A stretch of DNA of 64,000 nt from Cristatella mucedo (Eukaryota; Bryozoa; Phylactolaemata; Cristatellidae): assembly GCA_009760855.2 (NCBI GenBank), contig WPIO01000145.1, forward strand, positions 397,001 to 461,000. The letters are read 5' to 3'. The position numbers and the translations under genes were made by a program. The notes under the pieces are model-generated. The model saw only the letters and a list, made by a program, of their open reading frames with translations, did no database searches and was not told the origin of the DNA. This document shows, in pieces, positions 61,181 to 64,000 of the stretch. Within the stretch, counting starts at the first letter, position 1; each line of letters begins with the position of its first letter.

Positions 61181-62615
61181 TATTTATATATGTGTTTCTT
61201 CCGGTTTACAACTGGTTCAGACATGGTTTGCATTTTCATTTTTTCTTTCTATGGGAAGTTGTCGAAACTTCTGATCCCATTTCTATCTTTCTGGTTACCC
61301 TATACAAATATTCGATTGTCGGACCAATTCTATAAGTATTTTTTGGCATACCCCCTTTGATAACAATAAGCTTAATCGTAGGATCTTAATTGCTCATCGG
61401 AGGAAGCAGGTTTTTCAACGATTTTTCTCGTAGACAGAGGAGAAATTAGTTGGCTGTGGGCTGTGGAAATAGACCTCGTGAAGTTACTACTGATGTTTAG
61501 TCTAGCTACGTATGATCAAAGCTTAGACATTCCCAGATAAAATCCTGACGACTGCCTTACCGATTGAAGACTAGAAGGATTGGTAAAATTCAAATCTTGC
61601 AATAATAACATCGATTATGTATTTGCGTAGACAGGAAAGCAGATAAAATTTGATAAACAAATGTAGCTACCAACCAGCTTTTCACACAGTTCCGCGCATC
61701 ATCAAATTAAACAAGTCTGGAGGTGTAAAATTAGTTTGTTATGAGGGTTTGCTAAACCAAGCACAAATATTGATCTGTGGAAGCAGGCCTAGCCATATTC
61801 AGATGCATCTGACCTAACGACATCGATTTGTGTGCACATGCAGCGTAGTCTAATTCTATATCCACACGAGTACTAAAAAAGTTCAGTAAAATGAGTATTT
61901 TGCAATACTGTAACGACAGCTCTCTTACTGCATGCGTCACTCAAACACTCTTTAGTAAAAATTGGTTGCGAATTAACCTGTGAGCTACTTAGGTTCCTAG
62001 CACCGTCGGCGTCATGGGGAGATGGGAGTTTCACACCAACCTGGGTCATATTGAAAGTCACTGATCGTAGAGGCGTTAGTTGGGGAGACCAGTTCGGTGA
62101 TTGTATTGCATCACAGCACGCTGTGACACGCATGGGGTGTCTTGTTCCAGCTACTGACGTCTTGAACGCACAGAATCCAAAGTGTCTTGTGCGTTTATCA
62201 AGCGCGAGTCTCGACGAAAACAAGCTGACCACGCGCGTTTTTTGTAATGCAAACGCTTCAATGCTAAGTTATTTTAGGAAACTTACCAGTATGCACCACA
62301 TGGCACCGTCATGAATAATCCAGCTGCCTATTTTCTTTGCATCCCGTCGAGGTTCCGCTTGCCTTCCGTTTCCTTCCGCACCAATCGGTTCTCAGTCCGC
62401 TGTATAGGTCGATCTCGAGCTACTCCTTAATTTGACAGCAAGTACCGTCACTTATACAGAGGATAATCATAGCTGTCTTGGCTCCAGCTGGGCGGCCAAT
62501 AAAGCGCTGAGATAGGGTCGATCGATTGCCGCCGCCACTGCTTACACTTCCAGCTGCTGCGAGGTGCCATCTCGCCAAATCTCGCCGACGCCACTCCAGC
62601 GGCGCCGGCAAGATT
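61181..62615. other. unassigned interval
   Basis: A 119-codon minus frame (61873-62232) and an 87-codon plus frame (62051-62314) overlap. Neither is recognised. Confidence 0.35.
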
Positions 62616-62617
62616 TA

Positions 62618-62770
62618 GGCGTTCTACGTACGGGGCTGTGCATTTGCCGCCCCCTATGTCTGGGACTGAGCATTTGCCGTGCTCTACGTACGGGGCTGTG
62701 CATTTGTCGCTCTCTACGTACGGGATTGTGCATTAGCTGCCCTTTATGTACGGGACTGTGCATTTGTTCG
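62618..62770. repeat. 30-bp minisatellite, five units, open on both strands
   Basis: ctacgtacggggctgtgcat-type units begin at 62624, 62654, 62684, 62714 and 62744 (exact 30-bp period). In the minus frame 63018-62542 each unit reads like QMHSPVRRER, and in the plus frame like LRTGLCICRS. Confidence 0.9.
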
Positions 62771-63548
62771 CTTTGCTCGTCGGGCTCGTCGAACTCTAGC
62801 GGAGGCTCGCGCTCGTTACGTCGCGTGAACGCAAGCTTTCGAACGATCGCGATCGACTCGTCGCTGCCTGCGCGCAGAGGGCATCGTCCGTTTCGCTGTC
62901 CAAAAATGATAAGGGACCGAACTGGGGACAGACATTTGATGCCTTCAGAATATTTTGACCCGAAATTGGCGTCTCTGGAAGCGGATAGTTCAAAGCCACC
63001 GTCAACCACTGGAACCAAGAGGCATTTTTACAGCAAAGGCGTCTCAGTCTGCTAGCAATGACTCCAACCGATACTTTCCGAAAGAGTTCACAATAGGACA
63101 GATTACTTATTTTATTATTTAGCTTAACGAGCATCAATTACTGATCGTTGCTCAGTCGATATTTCTCCAAACAGACCTGATCCATCAGCACTCATTGGAT
63201 GCAGAATGCACTAAACCGGTTTGCGACGAGCTGTGATGGTGAAAATTGAACCTGCGACTCGGTTTGCCTCTCCTGCACCGCTTAGGTGCGCAGCCTTGCA
63301 GTGCCAAGGTCACTCGCTGAAAGCGACCAAGGGTCAGAGGCCACTCTGCGCATTCGAAGAAATTCCGCGCGAAGAATACATGGCCGCCACTGAATGTGAT
63401 TGCTACAGACGGCCTTGCCATCGATCTTAAAACTGTACGTGAGTCGCGTGCACTTCCGCGAAGAGAGAATGAGGCGAACGAGGAAACAGACCTCTCCAGG
63501 CAGAACTTCCGCTCGGAGCGACCTGAGCGATCTAATGCTCTAACTCGT
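62771..63548. other. unassigned interval
   Basis: Overlapping open frames on both strands (plus 62564-63055, minus 63018-62542, minus 63571-63185) without recognised domains. Confidence 0.35.
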
Positions 63549-63732
63549 GAGCCGCGATACTTACACGACACTTGTAATGCGGTTGCTCTTCACGACCTCG
63601 GCTCCGATGTCATGGGTTCGAATCCTACGGTGGGCGATCCTTTATTGCCGATACAAGCGGTGGCGGATAAATTTGAAGGCTCTTGTGCCGCTATACAAAA
63701 AGAGGCTGATAAATCAGCTAGTTTTTTTTTAT
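63549..63732 (+). mobile_element. SINE family 1, copy 6
   Basis: Head gagccgcgatac (A box eroded), B box gggttcgaatcc, body acaagcggtggcgg, tail aaaagaggctgataaatcag plus T10. Confidence 0.85.
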
Positions 63733-64000
63733 TTCAAGGCCACTGTGTGCCACTCTCGCGAATCGGAGCAAGTCGTTAAGGTAGGTGCGGACGATGAAAT
63801 GTGGCGAGTCTAAATCAATACAACGCTAAGTAGCTTCATAGCTAAAACTTCGATTCACATCCACCAATCCACGCATCCAAACTTAGCATCCATCATGCGA
63901 ACCAGTATGACAGCTACTTCAATCAAATTTGAATCAAATTGGCTCATATTCCTTTTATCATACGTAGATACACGACTATTCTCGTAGCTCATGTAAAGAT

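Overview
This is a nuclear window from a eukaryote, most likely an invertebrate animal. Its genes are split by GT-AG introns. It carries L2/CR1-type LINEs, tRNA-derived SINEs, a Ty3/gypsy relic, hAT and pogo/Tigger relics, and long microsatellites. I saw no bacterial operons, rRNA or stand-alone tRNA genes. The species cannot be named from the sequence alone.

Two host genes are supported. (1) A complete phosphoglycerate kinase gene (+ strand, 14815-30177) has 11 coding exons that join in frame to 415 codons plus a stop. It has a CpG-rich 5' end and an AATAAA signal at 30295. Introns 7 and 9 (4.3 and 6.6 kb) are swollen by transposons. (2) The 5' part of a DHRS1-like short-chain dehydrogenase gene lies on the - strand. 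Exon 1 is at 55916-56021, exon 2 at 55704-55759 and exon 3 at 49768-49911, starting inside a GC-rich island. The later exons with the YxxxK catalytic centre were not found. The two genes point toward each other. A third possible gene is suggested by one well-formed + strand exon (51745-51933) inside DHRS1 intron 2.

Layout: 0-14 kb is transposon ground. It holds a LINE fragment, a Ty3/gypsy pol relic with a probable LTR (about 1.3-3.4 kb, - strand), a 750-bp GA-rich satellite, and a nearly full-length decayed LINE (7.2-10.5 kb) split by a SINE. 14.8-30.3 kb is PGK. 30.3-49.7 kb holds a pogo/Tigger remnant with TA duplications (34107-34620), a 1.2-kb element with imperfect inverted termini (42583-43800), a near-perfect AT hairpin (40241-40336) and a LINE inserted into another LINE (47.4-48.7 kb). 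49.7-56 kb is DHRS1-like with LINE and SINE insertions in its intron. 57-64 kb has another LINE 3' end, a hAT/ZMYM1-like transposase relic (59.2-60.6 kb, - strand), a 30-bp minisatellite open on both strands, and a last SINE.

Three repeat families dominate: one LINE family (about 20 pieces), SINE family 1 (tRNA-like head, own 3' body) and SINE family 2 (tRNA-like head). The 3' end of SINE family 2 closely resembles the LINE 3' end, as expected if the LINE supplies its reverse transcription. No previously undescribed multi-gene system was evident. The most novel items are the LINE/SINE pairing, the inverted-terminus element and the orphan exon.
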